Shown here: one piece after another, positions 26,088 through 35,632 of the stretch
Layout: each line of letters starts with the position of its first letter
Numbering within the stretch: position 1 is the stretch's first letter
Origin: Streptomyces sp. NRRL F-4489
GTDB lineage: Bacteria > Actinomycetota > Actinomycetes > Streptomycetales > Streptomycetaceae
Direction of reading: 5' to 3'
DNA length: 64,000 nt
Assembly (NCBI RefSeq): GCF_001509485.1
Contig: NZ_LLZI01000232.1
Span: 124,001-188,000 of the forward strand
Position numbers and translations under genes: made by a program
Notes under the pieces: model-generated
Database searches by the model: none
What the model was told of the DNA's origin: nothing
The model's input: the letters and a program-made list of their open reading frames with translations, nothing else

Positions 26088-27127
26088 CCGCGCTCCCAGA
26101 AGCTCGGGCCGACGGGCTCCGCGAAGTCGCTCACGGCCTCAAGGAAGCCGTCCTTGACCGTGATGTGCAGCTGCGGCAGGGGGTGCCCGGCCGGGCCGAA
26201 GATCACCCGGCCGCCGTCGGAAAGGTCGAAGGTCGACTGGTGGCACGGGCACAGCACGTGGTGCGTCTGCTGCTCGTACAGGCTGATCGGGCAACCCACG
26301 TGGGTGCAGATCTTCGAGTACGCCACGATGCCCTCGTGCGACCAGGCCAGTTCCTGCTTGTCCTTGATGTTCTGCGGCTGGATCCGCACGAGCATCAGGG
26401 CGTCCTTGGCGATCTTCTCGTTGAAGTCCTCATCGCCCTCCTCCAGGCCCTCGGGCTTGGCGAAAGTGAGGGAGCCGACCGCGATGTCCTCGGGACGCAG
26501 CGGGAGGTTCGTCGACTGGTTGACCAGTCGGACGCCCTTCTTCCAGCCGGTGGTGCGCAGCTTCTTCTCGGGCAGCGGGCCGAGGTCGCGCAGCAGGACG
26601 ACGCCGGAGAGCGGCACCAGGGCCAGCGCGCCGAACATCGTGTTGCGGATCAGCTTGCGCCGGCCGAACTGCGACTCCTTGGCGCCCTGCGCGAAGTCCG
26701 CGAGCACCTTGGCCTTGACCTCGGGGGCGGCCTCGATCGGGTGGCGGTCGTCGGCGACCTCCACGTCCGACATCAGCGTGCGGGCCCAGTGGACCGCGCC
26801 GGCGCCGATGCAGAAGAGCGCCACGCCCAGCGTCAGACCGAGCGCGAAGTTCAGCCCGCTGATGTGACCGAGCGGGAAGACATAGATGATCTTGTCGATC
26901 GGGATCGCCACGTACGACGCGATGAAGCCGACGGTGGCGAGCATGGACACCAGGAAGAGCAGGGCGACGGTGCGCTCGGAGCGCCGGGCGGCCCGCTCGT
27001 CGATGTCCTGGACGCGGTGCTCGTGGGGCGGCAGTCCGGGGTCGGCGAAGGGGTTGTCCGACTTCCCTACCGCGCCCTCGTGAGCCGACTCCCGCTCACT
27101 GGGAAGGTTTTCTTCTGTCTCACTCAT
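26084..27127 (-). CDS. qcrA: Rieske iron-sulfur subunit of bc1 complex
   Basis: 347-aa Rieske protein. Actinobacterial form with three N-terminal membrane segments (about residues 50-130 and 165-190) and a C-terminal [2Fe-2S] domain holding CTHVGC and CPCHQS, the two Cys-X-His pairs. It receives one electron from menaquinol and passes it to the cytochrome c of QcrC. I chose ATG at 27127 (MSETEENLPSE) because GAAGG is just upstream and it overlaps the qcrC stop by four bases. The frame extends upstream without similarity. Confidence 0.97.
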   Translation of the reverse strand: MSETEENLPSERESAHEGAVGKSDNPFADPGLPPHEHRVQDIDERAARRSERTVALLFLVSMLATVGFIASYVAIPIDKIIYVFPLGHISGLNFALGLTLGVALFCIGAGAVHWARTLMSDVEVADDRHPIEAAPEVKAKVLADFAQGAKESQFGRRKLIRNTMFGALALVPLSGVVLLRDLGPLPEKKLRTTGWKKGVRLVNQSTNLPLRPEDIAVGSLTFAKPEGLEEGDEDFNEKIAKDALMLVRIQPQNIKDKQELAWSHEGIVAYSKICTHVGCPISLYEQQTHHVLCPCHQSTFDLSDGGRVIFGPAGHPLPQLHITVKDGFLEAVSDFAEPVGPSFWERG

Positions 27128-27933
27128 GACTTCTTGGCCTTCGTAGTCCGGGCTGCGACCCAGATGGCGACCGCGACACACGCACCGAGGCCGAAGATGT
27201 AGCCGAAGAGACCTTCGGTCACCGGGCCCAGACCACCGAGTTCCATACCGCCCGGGGTCGCGGTCTTGTCGCCGTTGACGGCGCCGAGGTACGCGACGAT
27301 GTCCTTCTTGTTCTGCGGGCTCAGCGTGCCGTCACCGAACGAGGGCATGTTCTGCGGGCCGGTCTGCATGGCCTCGTAGATGTGCTTCGGGGCCACGCCC
27401 TCCAGCGTGGGTGCGAACTTGCCGTTGGTCAGGGCGCCGCCCTTGCCGGTGAAGTTGTGGCACTGCGCGCAGTTGGTGCGGAACAGCTCGCCGCCCTTGG
27501 CGATGTCGGCACCCTCCGCGCTGTACTGCGACTTGTCGGGCACGGACGGGCCGGCGCCCAGCGACGCGACGTAGGCCGCGAGCTGGTCGATCTGGGCGTT
27601 GTTGTAGATGTTCCGCTTGCGCGGCACCTGCGCGCCGGGCTGCTGGGCCGGCATGCGGCCGGTGCCCACCTGGAAGTCGACGGCGGCGGCGCCCACGCCG
27701 ACCAGGCTCGGGCCGTCGGAGGTGCCCTGACCGCCGGTGCCGTGGCAGCTTGCGCAGCCCACGGCGAAGAGCTTCTTGCCCTCCTTGATGGCAAGAGACT
27801 GGGCGGTGTCATCGGCTTGAGCCTTGTCCGCCGGCGCGAACGCGGCGTACAGCCCCCCAGTGACCGCCAGCGCGAAGAGTAGGACGACGAGCGCCGCCAG
27901 CGGATGGCGCCGTCGTGCGGAGAGCTTTTTCAC
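27124..27933 (-). CDS. qcrC: Diheme cytochrome c subunit of bc1 complex
   Basis: 269-aa membrane-anchored cytochrome with two haem c sites, CASCH and CAQCH, an N-terminal signal-anchor (HPLAALVVLLFALAVTGG) and a C-terminal membrane helix (LFGYIFGLGACVAVAIWV). In actinobacteria this protein replaces soluble cytochrome c and carries electrons from the Rieske centre directly to the CuA of the aa3 oxidase, which explains why a supercomplex forms. Start is GTG at 27933. It is followed by qcrA with a four-base overlap and preceded by ctaE after 88 bases. Confidence 0.97.
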   Translation of the reverse strand: MKKLSARRRHPLAALVVLLFALAVTGGLYAAFAPADKAQADDTAQSLAIKEGKKLFAVGCASCHGTGGQGTSDGPSLVGVGAAAVDFQVGTGRMPAQQPGAQVPRKRNIYNNAQIDQLAAYVASLGAGPSVPDKSQYSAEGADIAKGGELFRTNCAQCHNFTGKGGALTNGKFAPTLEGVAPKHIYEAMQTGPQNMPSFGDGTLSPQNKKDIVAYLGAVNGDKTATPGGMELGGLGPVTEGLFGYIFGLGACVAVAIWVAARTTKAKKS

Positions 27934-28021
27934 GGATTACCCCGGTGTCAGGATCTTCTGCGTCGATGCTTTGGCTGTGTCTGTCCGGTATGCGGATCCG
28001 GTCCGATTCCGGTCGGACCTG

Positions 28022-28642
28022 TTACCGGATCAGGTAGATCGTGGCGAAGAGGCCGATCCAGACGACATCGACGAAGTGCCAGTAGTAGGACACGACGATG
28101 GCCGCGGTGGCCTGCGTGTGGGTGAACCTCTTGGCCGCGTACGTCCTGCCCAGGACCAGCAGGAAGGCGATCAGACCGCCTGTCACGTGCAGTCCGTGGA
28201 AACCGGTGGTCAGGTAGAACACCGAGCCGTACGGACCGGACGAGAGCGAGAGGCCCTCGTGCTTGACGAGATCCGTGTACTCGAAGACCTGACCGCCGAT
28301 GAAGATGGCACCCATGATGAAGGTGACCACGAACCAGGCCCGCAGCTTCTTGACGTCGCCGCGCTCGGCCGCGAAAACGCCGAGCTGACACGTCAGTGAG
28401 CTGAGCACCAGGATCGTGGTGTTGGTCGCGGAGAACGGAAGATTCAGCGCACTGGCGGATTCCTTCCAATACGCCTCGCCCGTCACGGACCGGAGGGTGA
28501 AGTACATCGCGAAGAGGGCCGCGAAGAACATCAGCTCGGAACTCAGCCAGATGATGGTTCCGACGCTGGTGAGGTTCGGTCGATTGACCGACGGGTGCGC
28601 GTGCCCGGTTTCTACTGTCGTTGCTGTCGCCACGACCGACAT
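28022..28642 (-). CDS. ctaE: Cytochrome c oxidase subunit III
   Basis: 206-aa subunit III of the aa3-type oxidase, with about five membrane segments and the conserved C-terminal [17 protein letters not shown]. In streptomycetes it lies at the head of the qcrCAB genes rather than with ctaCDF, as here. The ATG at 28642 is inside a perfect 21-base palindrome and has no clear Shine-Dalgarno sequence, so initiation may be unusual. A second in-frame start is not obvious. It stabilises the oxidase rather than carrying redox centres. Confidence 0.95.
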   Translation of the reverse strand: MSVVATATTVETGHAHPSVNRPNLTSVGTIIWLSSELMFFAALFAMYFTLRSVTGEAYWKESASALNLPFSATNTTILVLSSLTCQLGVFAAERGDVKKLRAWFVVTFIMGAIFIGGQVFEYTDLVKHEGLSLSSGPYGSVFYLTTGFHGLHVTGGLIAFLLVLGRTYAAKRFTHTQATAAIVVSYYWHFVDVVWIGLFATIYLIR

Positions 28643-28653
28643 TATGTCGGTCG
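28633..28653. promoter_or_regulatory. Perfect 21-bp palindrome covering the ctaE start codon
   Basis: CGACCGACAT-T-ATGTCGGTCG reads the same on both strands apart from the central base. The ctaE initiation codon is part of the arm. It could be an operator at the promoter/start region or an mRNA hairpin that hides the start codon. Confidence 0.75.
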
Positions 28654-28935
28654 CTTATCCCGCCCTCACTCCGGGGGGTGCCGTTCGGTGTGTCAAGGCC
28701 ATATGGCCTGCTCGTCCGGGGCGTCGCGGCGGTCGCCCGAAGGGGGGACGCGCGGGGCGGCGGGGCGCCCCCGGCGGCCGGTGGCCGCCCGGGAACCCGG
28801 TCCTGACGGGGTGTCGGCGGTTTTCCGGGGCCGTACGGCCTCTCCTGCGCGGGGCCGGTCCGGGAGTAGCATCGCGCAACGGTTTGATCAGGAGCCGTAC
28901 CGCTACGTAGGTGCCGCGAGACAGGTGGAGGAACG

Positions 28936-29349
28936 ATGCAGGCGACTGCCACGGTGCTGGTCTACAGCGACAACGCCAACACCCGCGAGCAGGTCCGGCT
29001 GGCGGCCGGGCGGCGCCCGGCCCCCGACGCCCCGGAGATCGAGATCCTGGAGTGCGCCACCGCCCCGGCGGTGCTGGAGGCCCTGGAGCAGGGCGGGATC
29101 GACGTCTGCGTCCTGGACGGCGAGACCGCGCCGGCCGGCGGGATGGGCGTCTGCCGGCAGATCAAGGACGAGGTCTTCCGGTGCCCGCCGGTGCTGCTGC
29201 TGATCGGCCGCCCGCAGGACGCCTGGCTTGCCACGTGGAGCCGCGCGGACGCGGCGGTGACCCACCCGATCGACCCGGTGGCGTTCGCCGACGCGCTGGC
29301 CGGGCTGCTGCGCCGGCGGCGGCTGGCCCAGGAGGCCGTACCGGCCTGA
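28936..29349 (+). CDS. Receiver-like protein, atypical
   Basis: 137-aa single-domain protein related to response-regulator receivers. Acidic Asp near position 12 (VYSDNAN), candidate phospho-acceptor Asp in VCVLDGETA and the loop LLLIGRPQDAW are present, but the conserved Lys-Pro near the end is replaced by His-Pro (VTHPIDPV), so phosphorylation chemistry may be altered. No DNA-binding domain. ATG has GTGGAGG four bases upstream. It stands alone, divergent from ctaE and convergent with the L,D-transpeptidase gene; related proteins are common at this place in streptomycetes as I recall. Confidence 0.8.
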   Translation: MQATATVLVYSDNANTREQVRLAAGRRPAPDAPEIEILECATAPAVLEALEQGGIDVCVLDGETAPAGGMGVCRQIKDEVFRCPPVLLLIGRPQDAWLATWSRADAAVTHPIDPVAFADALAGLLRRRRLAQEAVPA

Positions 29350-29380
29350 CGAGGCGCTCAGGCGGCCGCTGGGCGGTCCC

Positions 29381-30658
29381 TCAGACCTGCGGGCGCAGCC
29401 GGGCGTCGGCGGCGGGGTTCTGCTCCCGCTCGGCCGCGCCTGTGGTCGTGGGGGCCTTGTTCTTCAGCGCGCTGCCGGCCCGCCATTCCTTCCACGGCAT
29501 GTTCCAGTCGCCGAAGCCGTTGTCGAACGGCGTCATGGTGTCGCCGCCGCTGTTGACGACCTTGACGATGTCGCCGACCCGGACGGTGTTGAAGAACCAC
29601 TGGGCGTTGCCGGTGGACATGCCGGTGCAGCCGTGGCTGACGTTGGCGGCCCCCTGGGAGCCGACCGACCACGGCGCGGCGTGCACGTATTCGCCGCTCC
29701 AGGTCACCCGGGTGGCCCAGTAGACGGGCAGGTCGTAGGAGTCCGAGCTGCCCGCGGCGATGCCGACGGTGGAGCTGCGCATCCGTACGAAGCTCTCCTT
29801 GCCCAGGACGACCTTGACGCCGTTGCGGGTGGAGAAGCCGGGTTTGCCGGTGGTGACCGGGATGGTGTTGATCGCCTTGCCGTTGCGCAGCACGGTCATC
29901 TGGTGGGCGGCGGCGTCGGTGACGGCCTCGATCCGGTCGCCGGTGGTGAGCCGGACCGGTTTGGCCGGGCCGCCGTAGAGCCCGCCGGCGATCTTCAGGC
30001 CGTCGAGGTTGCTGTGGACGGCGACGGTGGCGTGCGCGGGCCAGTAGTCCTTGGGCCGGAAGTGCAGCTTCTTGCCGTCCACCCAGTGCCAGGAGCCCTC
30101 CACGCGGGGCGAGGAGTCGACCTTCAGGGCGCTCTCGACGACGGCCCGGGCCTTGGGGTCGTTGACCGGTTTGCTGAGTTCGGCGGTGATCGGCTGGCCC
30201 ACGCCGTACTCGCCGCTCTCCGGGCCGAACACCACCGTCAGCCGGTCGTCCGCGTCCTTGGTGTTGACCACCAGGGTCTTGCGGCCCGGGGTGCCGTCCT
30301 CCTCCTCGGTGCTGACCTGCACGGTGTAGCGGGTGCCGGCGGCCAGCGGCACGGTGGTGCGCCAGTGCCGCCCGTCCGCGCTCAGTTCGCCGCGGACGTA
30401 GCGGCCGGTGGAGTCCGTGGCGGTGACGTCGGTGATCTTGGCCTCGTCGCCCTTGAGGGAGACCTCAAGCGGCTTGTCGGGGTCCGCCTTCTGCCTGCCG
30501 TCCGCCGGGGTGTTGGCGGATATCTGGTCCGACGCGTCGTAGGGATTGCCCGAGAGGGCCTCCGACGACGAGCCCCCGCACGCGGTGGTGCTCACCGCGA
30601 GGGGCACGAGCAGGAGGCCGCAGCTCAGCACCGTCCGGGTTCGAGGTCTGTGACTCAT
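29381..30658 (-). CDS. L,D-transpeptidase (YkuD) lipoprotein
   Basis: 425-aa predicted lipoprotein: signal CGLLLVPLAVSTTAC with the lipobox Cys near position 27, then two Ig-like domains of about 100 residues (bearing TTGDRIEAVTD between) and a C-terminal YkuD domain with the catalytic motif SHGCTGMSTG. It would form 3-3 cross-links in peptidoglycan or attach proteins to it. The Ig-Ig-YkuD order is the common actinobacterial LDT layout. ATG at 30658 is chosen because the longer frame begins in a Pro/Ala-rich region without similarity. It lies downstream of ctaF after a terminator. Confidence 0.92.
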   Translation of the reverse strand: MSHRPRTRTVLSCGLLLVPLAVSTTACGGSSSEALSGNPYDASDQISANTPADGRQKADPDKPLEVSLKGDEAKITDVTATDSTGRYVRGELSADGRHWRTTVPLAAGTRYTVQVSTEEEDGTPGRKTLVVNTKDADDRLTVVFGPESGEYGVGQPITAELSKPVNDPKARAVVESALKVDSSPRVEGSWHWVDGKKLHFRPKDYWPAHATVAVHSNLDGLKIAGGLYGGPAKPVRLTTGDRIEAVTDAAAHQMTVLRNGKAINTIPVTTGKPGFSTRNGVKVVLGKESFVRMRSSTVGIAAGSSDSYDLPVYWATRVTWSGEYVHAAPWSVGSQGAANVSHGCTGMSTGNAQWFFNTVRVGDIVKVVNSGGDTMTPFDNGFGDWNMPWKEWRAGSALKNKAPTTTGAAEREQNPAADARLRPQV

Positions 30659-30738
30659 GCCCCAAACGTACGAAGAATCCCATTCGGCGGCGCGCTGGAG
30701 GACTGCAAACGGGTCTGCCGCGGTGGGGCCGAACGGGT

Positions 30739-30772
30739 CGGGCCCGGACACCTGTTGGGGTGCCCGGGCCCG
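30739..30772 (-). terminator. Terminator after ctaCDF
   Basis: Nested stem (CGGGCCCGG with CCGGGCCCG, then CACC/GGTG inside) about 40 bases beyond the ctaF stop. No T-run follows. Confidence 0.7.
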
Positions 30773-30812
30773 TCCGTGCGGCGTGTCCGCCGCGGTTTTC
30801 GCGTGTGATGCC

Positions 30813-31211
30813 CTACTGGGTGCGGTTCTCGCCGTGGTAGTACTCGAAGACCCAGCCGAAGAGGCCGATCAGGATCACCGGCAGGGAGAAGTACAGCAGC
30901 CAGAAGCCGAAGACCACGCCCAGGAAGGCGAGCGCGCCACCGACGGCCAGGGAGAGCGGCTGCCAGCTGTGCGGGCTGAAGAAGCCCAGCTCACCGGCGT
31001 CGTCCGCGACCTCGGCGTCCTCGTTGTCCTGGGCGCCCGCGTCGACCCGCCGGGCCGTGAAGGCCAGGTAGTAGCCGACCATGATGCACAGGCCGAACGC
31101 CAGGAAGAGCGCCGTGGTACCGGCCGGCTCCTTCGACCACACGCCGTAGACGACCGCCATGGCGAGGATGAAGACGCTCAGCCAGATGAACATCTTGCCC
31201 TGGATCTTCAC
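30813..31211 (-). CDS. ctaF: Cytochrome c oxidase subunit IV
   Basis: 132-aa membrane protein with four hydrophobic segments (two at the N-terminus, two at the C-terminus: [19 protein letters not shown] and [16 protein letters not shown]). Matches the actinobacterial subunit IV, which is specific to their aa3 oxidases. The GTG start overlaps the ctaD stop by four bases. It follows ctaC and ctaD in one transcript that ends at the terminator at 30739-30772. Confidence 0.93.
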   Translation of the reverse strand: MKIQGKMFIWLSVFILAMAVVYGVWSKEPAGTTALFLAFGLCIMVGYYLAFTARRVDAGAQDNEDAEVADDAGELGFFSPHSWQPLSLAVGGALAFLGVVFGFWLLYFSLPVILIGLFGWVFEYYHGENRTQ

Positions 31212-32938
31212 TTGCCCGCCTCCTTGCCGCCGGCCAGCGCCTTGTCACCCTCGCGACCGTTGTGCAGCGCGTCCAGCGCGGCGATCTCGGGGTGGTGCAG
31301 ATCGAACGCCGGGGATTCGGAGCGAATGCGCGGCAGGGTGAGGAAGTTGTGCCGCGGCGGCGGGCAGGACGTCGCCCATTCGAGCGAACGGCCGTAGCCC
31401 CACGGGTCGTCCACGCCGACCTTCTGGCCGTACTTGGCGGTCTTCCAGACGTTGTAGAAGAACGGCAGGATCGACATGCCGAGCAGGAACGAGCTGATGG
31501 TGGAGATGGTGTTCAGCGTCGTGAAGCCGTCGGCCGCGAGGTAGTCCGCGTAGCGGCGGGGCATGCCCTCGGCGCCCAGCCAGTGCTGGACGAGGAACGT
31601 GCCGTGGAAGCCGATGAACAGCGTCCAGAAGGTGATCTTGCCGAGCCGCTCGTCGAGCATCTTGCCGGTGAACTTCGGCCACCAGAAGTGGAAGCCGGCG
31701 AACATCGCGAAGACGACCGTGCCGAAGACGACGTAGTGGAAGTGGGCCACCACGAAGTACGAGTCGGAGATGTGGAAGTCCATCGGGGGCGACGCCAGGA
31801 TGACGCCGGTCAGACCGCCGAAGGTGAAGGTGATCAGGAAGCCGATCGCCCAGAGCATCGGGGTCTCGAAGGACAGCGAGCCCTTCCACATCGTGCCGAT
31901 CCAGTTGAAGAACTTCACACCGGTCGGAACGGCGATGAGGAACGTCATGAAGGAGAAGAACGGCAGCAGCACACCGCCGGTCACGTACATGTGGTGCGCC
32001 CACACCGTGACCGAGAGGCCGGCGATGGAAATCGTCGCGGCGATCAGGCCCATGTAACCGAACATCGGCTTGCGCGAGAAGACCGGAATGACCTCGGAAA
32101 TGATGCCGAAGAATGGCAGCGCGATGATGTAGACCTCTGGATGGCCGAAGAACCAGAAGAGGTGCTGCCAGAGCAATGCTCCGCCATTGGCGGCATCGAA
32201 TACGTGGGCACCGAATTTGCGGTCCGCCTCCAGGGCGAACAGCGCGGCGGCCAGGACCGGGAAGGCCAGCAGGACCAGCACACCGGTCAGCAGGACGTTC
32301 CAGGTGAAGATCGGCATCCGGAACATCGTCATGCCCGGGGCGCGCATGCAGATGATGGTGGTGATGAAGTTGACCGAACCGAGGATCGTGCCGAAGCCGG
32401 AGAAGGCCAGACCCATGATCCACATGTCGGCGCCGACGCCCGGCGAACGCACCGCGTCCGAGAGCGGGGAGTAGGCGAACCACCCGAAGTCGGCGGCGCC
32501 CTGGGGGGTGAGGAAGCCGGCGACCGCGATCAGCGAGCCGAAGAGGTAGAGCCAGTAGGCGAACATGTTCAGCCGCGGGAACGCCACGTCCGGCGCGCCG
32601 ATCTGCAGCGGCATGATCCAGTTCGCGAAACCGGCGAACAGCGGCGTCGCGAACATCAGCAGCATGATCGTGCCGTGCATCGTGAACGCCTGGTTGAACT
32701 GCTCGTTCGACATGATCTGCGTGCCCGGGCGGGCCAGCTCGGCGCGCATGAGGAGCGCCATCAGGCCGCCGATGCAGAAGAACGCGAACGACGTGACCAG
32801 GTACATCGTGCCGATGGTCTTGTGGTCAGTGGTGGTGAGCCACTTGACGGCAGCGATACCGGGTTGCTTCTTGCGTGCGGGCGGTGCTGCCGGAGCCGTT
32901 TCGGCGGCGGCACCCTGAGGTTCGTTGAGGATGCTCAC
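31208..32938 (-). CDS. ctaD: Cytochrome c oxidase subunit I
   Basis: 576-aa catalytic subunit of the aa3-type terminal oxidase. Twelve membrane segments. Haem a ligand His in [11 protein letters not shown], the CuB/haem a3 region [17 protein letters not shown], the His pair WAHHMYVTG, and the later HFHYVVFG. It reduces O2 to water while pumping protons. The GTG start overlaps the ctaC stop (GTGA). The N-terminus carries a basic, Ala/Pro-rich leader of about 25 residues. The residues forming the D- and K-channels appear normal for the family. Confidence 0.97.
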   Translation of the reverse strand: MSILNEPQGAAAETAPAAPPARKKQPGIAAVKWLTTTDHKTIGTMYLVTSFAFFCIGGLMALLMRAELARPGTQIMSNEQFNQAFTMHGTIMLLMFATPLFAGFANWIMPLQIGAPDVAFPRLNMFAYWLYLFGSLIAVAGFLTPQGAADFGWFAYSPLSDAVRSPGVGADMWIMGLAFSGFGTILGSVNFITTIICMRAPGMTMFRMPIFTWNVLLTGVLVLLAFPVLAAALFALEADRKFGAHVFDAANGGALLWQHLFWFFGHPEVYIIALPFFGIISEVIPVFSRKPMFGYMGLIAATISIAGLSVTVWAHHMYVTGGVLLPFFSFMTFLIAVPTGVKFFNWIGTMWKGSLSFETPMLWAIGFLITFTFGGLTGVILASPPMDFHISDSYFVVAHFHYVVFGTVVFAMFAGFHFWWPKFTGKMLDERLGKITFWTLFIGFHGTFLVQHWLGAEGMPRRYADYLAADGFTTLNTISTISSFLLGMSILPFFYNVWKTAKYGQKVGVDDPWGYGRSLEWATSCPPPRHNFLTLPRIRSESPAFDLHHPEIAALDALHNGREGDKALAGGKEAGK

Positions 32939-33897
32939 TGGTTCTTGGTCTCCGCATTCCTGGCGTGGTCAGTCTGCTTGATACCCGCCGGCAGGTATCC
33001 GGTCTGACCCTTCGCCGCCAGGTCCTTCAGGTGCTGCCGGTACTTGGCAGGAGAAACGACCTTGACGTTGAAGAGCATCCGGGAGTGGTCGACGCCGCAG
33101 AGCTCGGCGCACTTGCCCATGAAGGTGCCCTCCTTGTTGGGGGTCACCTCGAAGACGTTGGTGTGGCCCGGGATGACGTCCTGCTTCATGAGGAACGGCA
33201 CCACCCAGAAGGAGTGGATGACGTCACGCGAGGTCAGCACGAACTGGACGGTCTCGCCCTTCGGCAGCCAGAGCGTGGGGCCCGGGTTGCCGGTCTGCGG
33301 GTTGCGCGTGGCCGGCGTGCCGTAGTCGTAGACACCGTCCGCGCCCTGCGGCGCGGACTTCTTCCACTTGTCCGGAATCGCGTCGAGCTCCGGAGCGTTG
33401 ATGTTCGTGGTGGCCTTGTTGCCGTCCACGTCCTCCAGGTAGTTGAACGCCCAGCTCCACTGGAAGCCCACGACGTTGATGACGTGGTCCGGCTTCTTGG
33501 AGGTCTTGAGGAGCGCGCTCTCATCGCGCGCGGTGAAGTAGAACAGCACCGCGATGATGATGAACGGGACGATGGTGTACAGCGCCTCGATGGGCATGTT
33601 GTACCGCGTCTGGGCGGGTACCTCCACCTTCGTCCGGCTACGGCGGTGGAAGATCACGCTCCAGATGATCAGGCCCCATACCAGCACACCCGTTGCGAGG
33701 GCGGCGGCCCAGGAGCCCTGCCACAGAGAGAGGATCTTCGGCGCCTCGTCGGTGACGGGCGTTGGCATGCCGAGGCGGGGGAAGTCCTTGTATGTGCAAC
33801 CAGTAGCGGTCGCCAGGACCAGGCCCGCAGCAAGCACCTGCGGCAGCTTCCGCCGCATCGGGCGCCGCGACGAGCGGTCGGAGCCGTTGGGACTCAC
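32935..33897 (-). CDS. ctaC: Cytochrome c oxidase subunit II (CuA)
   Basis: 320-aa lipoprotein subunit II with lipobox TATGC (Cys near 35), two membrane segments, and a periplasmic cupredoxin domain whose CuA site is [14 protein letters not shown] (two Cys, His, Met). It takes electrons from QcrC. I chose GTG at 33897 because GGGAAGG lies six bases upstream and the following [12 protein letters not shown] precedes the signal; a longer frame starts in the unlikely Arg-rich region. It overlaps ctaD by four bases (GTGA). There is an inverted repeat upstream (33978-34006) that may regulate it. Confidence 0.96.
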   Translation of the reverse strand: MSPNGSDRSSRRPMRRKLPQVLAAGLVLATATGCTYKDFPRLGMPTPVTDEAPKILSLWQGSWAAALATGVLVWGLIIWSVIFHRRSRTKVEVPAQTRYNMPIEALYTIVPFIIIAVLFYFTARDESALLKTSKKPDHVINVVGFQWSWAFNYLEDVDGNKATTNINAPELDAIPDKWKKSAPQGADGVYDYGTPATRNPQTGNPGPTLWLPKGETVQFVLTSRDVIHSFWVVPFLMKQDVIPGHTNVFEVTPNKEGTFMGKCAELCGVDHSRMLFNVKVVSPAKYRQHLKDLAAKGQTGYLPAGIKQTDHARNAETKNQ

Positions 33898-33977
33898 GTA
33901 GCGCCTTCCCGAGAGTCTCGCCCGAGCGGTCGGCTGCGGCCTTACTCGCTGGTCGGTCGCCGCCCTGCGTCGGGCAG

Positions 33978-34006
33978 GGGTTTGGATGTTTATGCGGACC
34001 AAACCC
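33978..34006. promoter_or_regulatory. Inverted repeat between ctaC and the NifS-TusA gene
   Basis: GGGTTTGG (33978-33985) and CCAAACCC (33999-34006) with a 13-base, A+T-rich spacer; the half-sites are 21 bp apart, two helical turns. It lies in the divergent intergenic region, so it could control either gene. Confidence 0.5.
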
Positions 34007-34179
34007 TACTGGACGCTATTTGGGGTCGCGCGGGGAGGGTGCCCAACGCGCCGCGAGGCACCCCGATGGGGTGGCCGGGCCCCTTGGAGGCGGCCGTTCC
34101 GGGGCCCGAACTCCCGGCACCGGGGGGCATCTGACGGCCCGCCCGGCGGACCCGCGGCCGGTGCTCTACCTTCTCGTAC

Positions 34180-35622
34180 GTGCCCTACTTCGACGCCGCC
34201 TCCACCGCCCCGCTGCATCCCGTCGCCCGGGAGGCCCTGCTCGCCGCGCTCGACGAGGGGTGGGCCGATCCGGCCCGCCTGTACCGCGAGGGGCGGCGGG
34301 CCCGGATGCTGCTGGATGCGGCGCGGGAGGCGGCGGCCGGCGCGGTGGGGTGCCGCCCGGACGAGCTGACGTTCACTCCTTCGGGGACGCACGCGGTGCA
34401 CGCGGGGATGGCCGGGGTGCTGGCGGCGCGGCGGCGGGCCGGGCGGCACCTGGTGCACTCGGCCGTCGAGCACTCCTCGGTGCTGCACGCCGCCGAGGCG
34501 CACGCGGCCGGCGGCGGCACGGTGGCCGAGGTGCCGGTGGACCGGGCCGGCCGGGTGGCGCCGGACGCGGTGGCCGGGGCGCTCGGCGCGGACACCGCGC
34601 TGGTGTGCCTGCAGTCCGCCAACCACGAGGTGGGCACCGAGCAGCCGGTGGCGGAGGTCGCCGGGATCTGCCGGGAGGCCGGGGTGCCGCTGCTGGTGGA
34701 CGCGGCGCAGTCGGTGCCGTGGGGGCCGGTGCCGGGTGACTGGTCGGTGCTGACCGCGAGCGCGCACAAGTGGGGCGGGCCGCCCGGGGTGGGGCTGCTG
34801 GTCGTCCGCAAGGGGACCCGGTTCGCGCCCCAGGGGCCGTCGGACGAGCGGGAGTCGGGGCGCAGCCCGGGCTTCGGGAACCTCCCGGCGGTGGTGGCCG
34901 CGGCGGCCTCGCTGCGGGCGCTGCGGGCCGCCGCGGAGAGCGGCCCGGACGAGGCGGAGCGGCTGCGCGGGCTGGTGGAGCGGATCCGGGCGCGGGTGCC
35001 GGAACTGGTGCCGGACGTGGAGGTGGTGGGCGATCCGGTGCGGCGGCTGCCGCATCTGGTCACCTTCTCCTGTCTCTATGTCGACGGGGAGGCGCTGCTG
35101 CACGAGCTGGACCGGGCCGGTTTCTCCGTCTCGTCCGGTTCGTCGTGCACCTCCAGCACGCTGACGCCGAGCCATGTGCTGCGCGCGATGGGGGTGCTGT
35201 CGGAGGGGAACGTCCGGGTCTCGCTGCCGTACGGGGCGGCGGAGGAGGATGTGGCGCGCTTCCTGGCGGTGCTGCCGGAGGCGGTGCGGTCGGTGCGGGA
35301 GCGGTTCGGGGTGCCGGCGGGCGAGCCGGTGCGGGCGGCCGGGGCGGCGGTCGCGGAACAGGCCGAGGAGGCGGCGGCCCCGGAAGAAGGGGCGGCGCCC
35401 GGTGTCGTGGTGGACGCGCTCGGGCGGCGCTGCCCCGTTCCGGTGATCGAGCTGGCGAAGGTGATCGGCACGGTGCCGGTCGGCGCCACGGTGACCGTGC
35501 TCTCCGACGACGCGGCGGCCCGGCAGGACATCCCGGCGTGGTGCGCGATGCGCGAGCAGGAGTACGTGGGCGAGGAGCCGGCCGACCGCGGCGCCGCGTA
35601 CGTGGTGCGGCGCCGCGTCTGA
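34180..35622 (+). CDS. Cysteine desulfurase fused to TusA-type sulfur carrier
   Basis: 480-aa fusion. Residues 1-380 are a NifS/IscS-like desulfurase with PLP Lys197 (SAHKWGGPPG) and catalytic Cys323 (SSGSSCTS). After an Ala/Glu linker (about 381-405) comes a TusA/SirA domain (408-480) with the acceptor Cys418 in GRRCPVPVIELAK, the CPxP motif. The fusion means the persulfide can be handed straight to the carrier. GTG start; the reading frame begins with PYFDAAST, typical of the family. It lies divergent from ctaC and convergent with the adenosine-kinase-like gene, 10 bases from it. The final acceptor (tRNA thiolation, molybdopterin or other) is not known. Confidence 0.93.
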   Translation: MPYFDAASTAPLHPVAREALLAALDEGWADPARLYREGRRARMLLDAAREAAAGAVGCRPDELTFTPSGTHAVHAGMAGVLAARRRAGRHLVHSAVEHSSVLHAAEAHAAGGGTVAEVPVDRAGRVAPDAVAGALGADTALVCLQSANHEVGTEQPVAEVAGICREAGVPLLVDAAQSVPWGPVPGDWSVLTASAHKWGGPPGVGLLVVRKGTRFAPQGPSDERESGRSPGFGNLPAVVAAAASLRALRAAAESGPDEAERLRGLVERIRARVPELVPDVEVVGDPVRRLPHLVTFSCLYVDGEALLHELDRAGFSVSSGSSCTSSTLTPSHVLRAMGVLSEGNVRVSLPYGAAEEDVARFLAVLPEAVRSVRERFGVPAGEPVRAAGAAVAEQAEEAAAPEEGAAPGVVVDALGRRCPVPVIELAKVIGTVPVGATVTVLSDDAAARQDIPAWCAMREQEYVGEEPADRGAAYVVRRRV

Positions 35623-35632
35623 TCCGGCCGGG

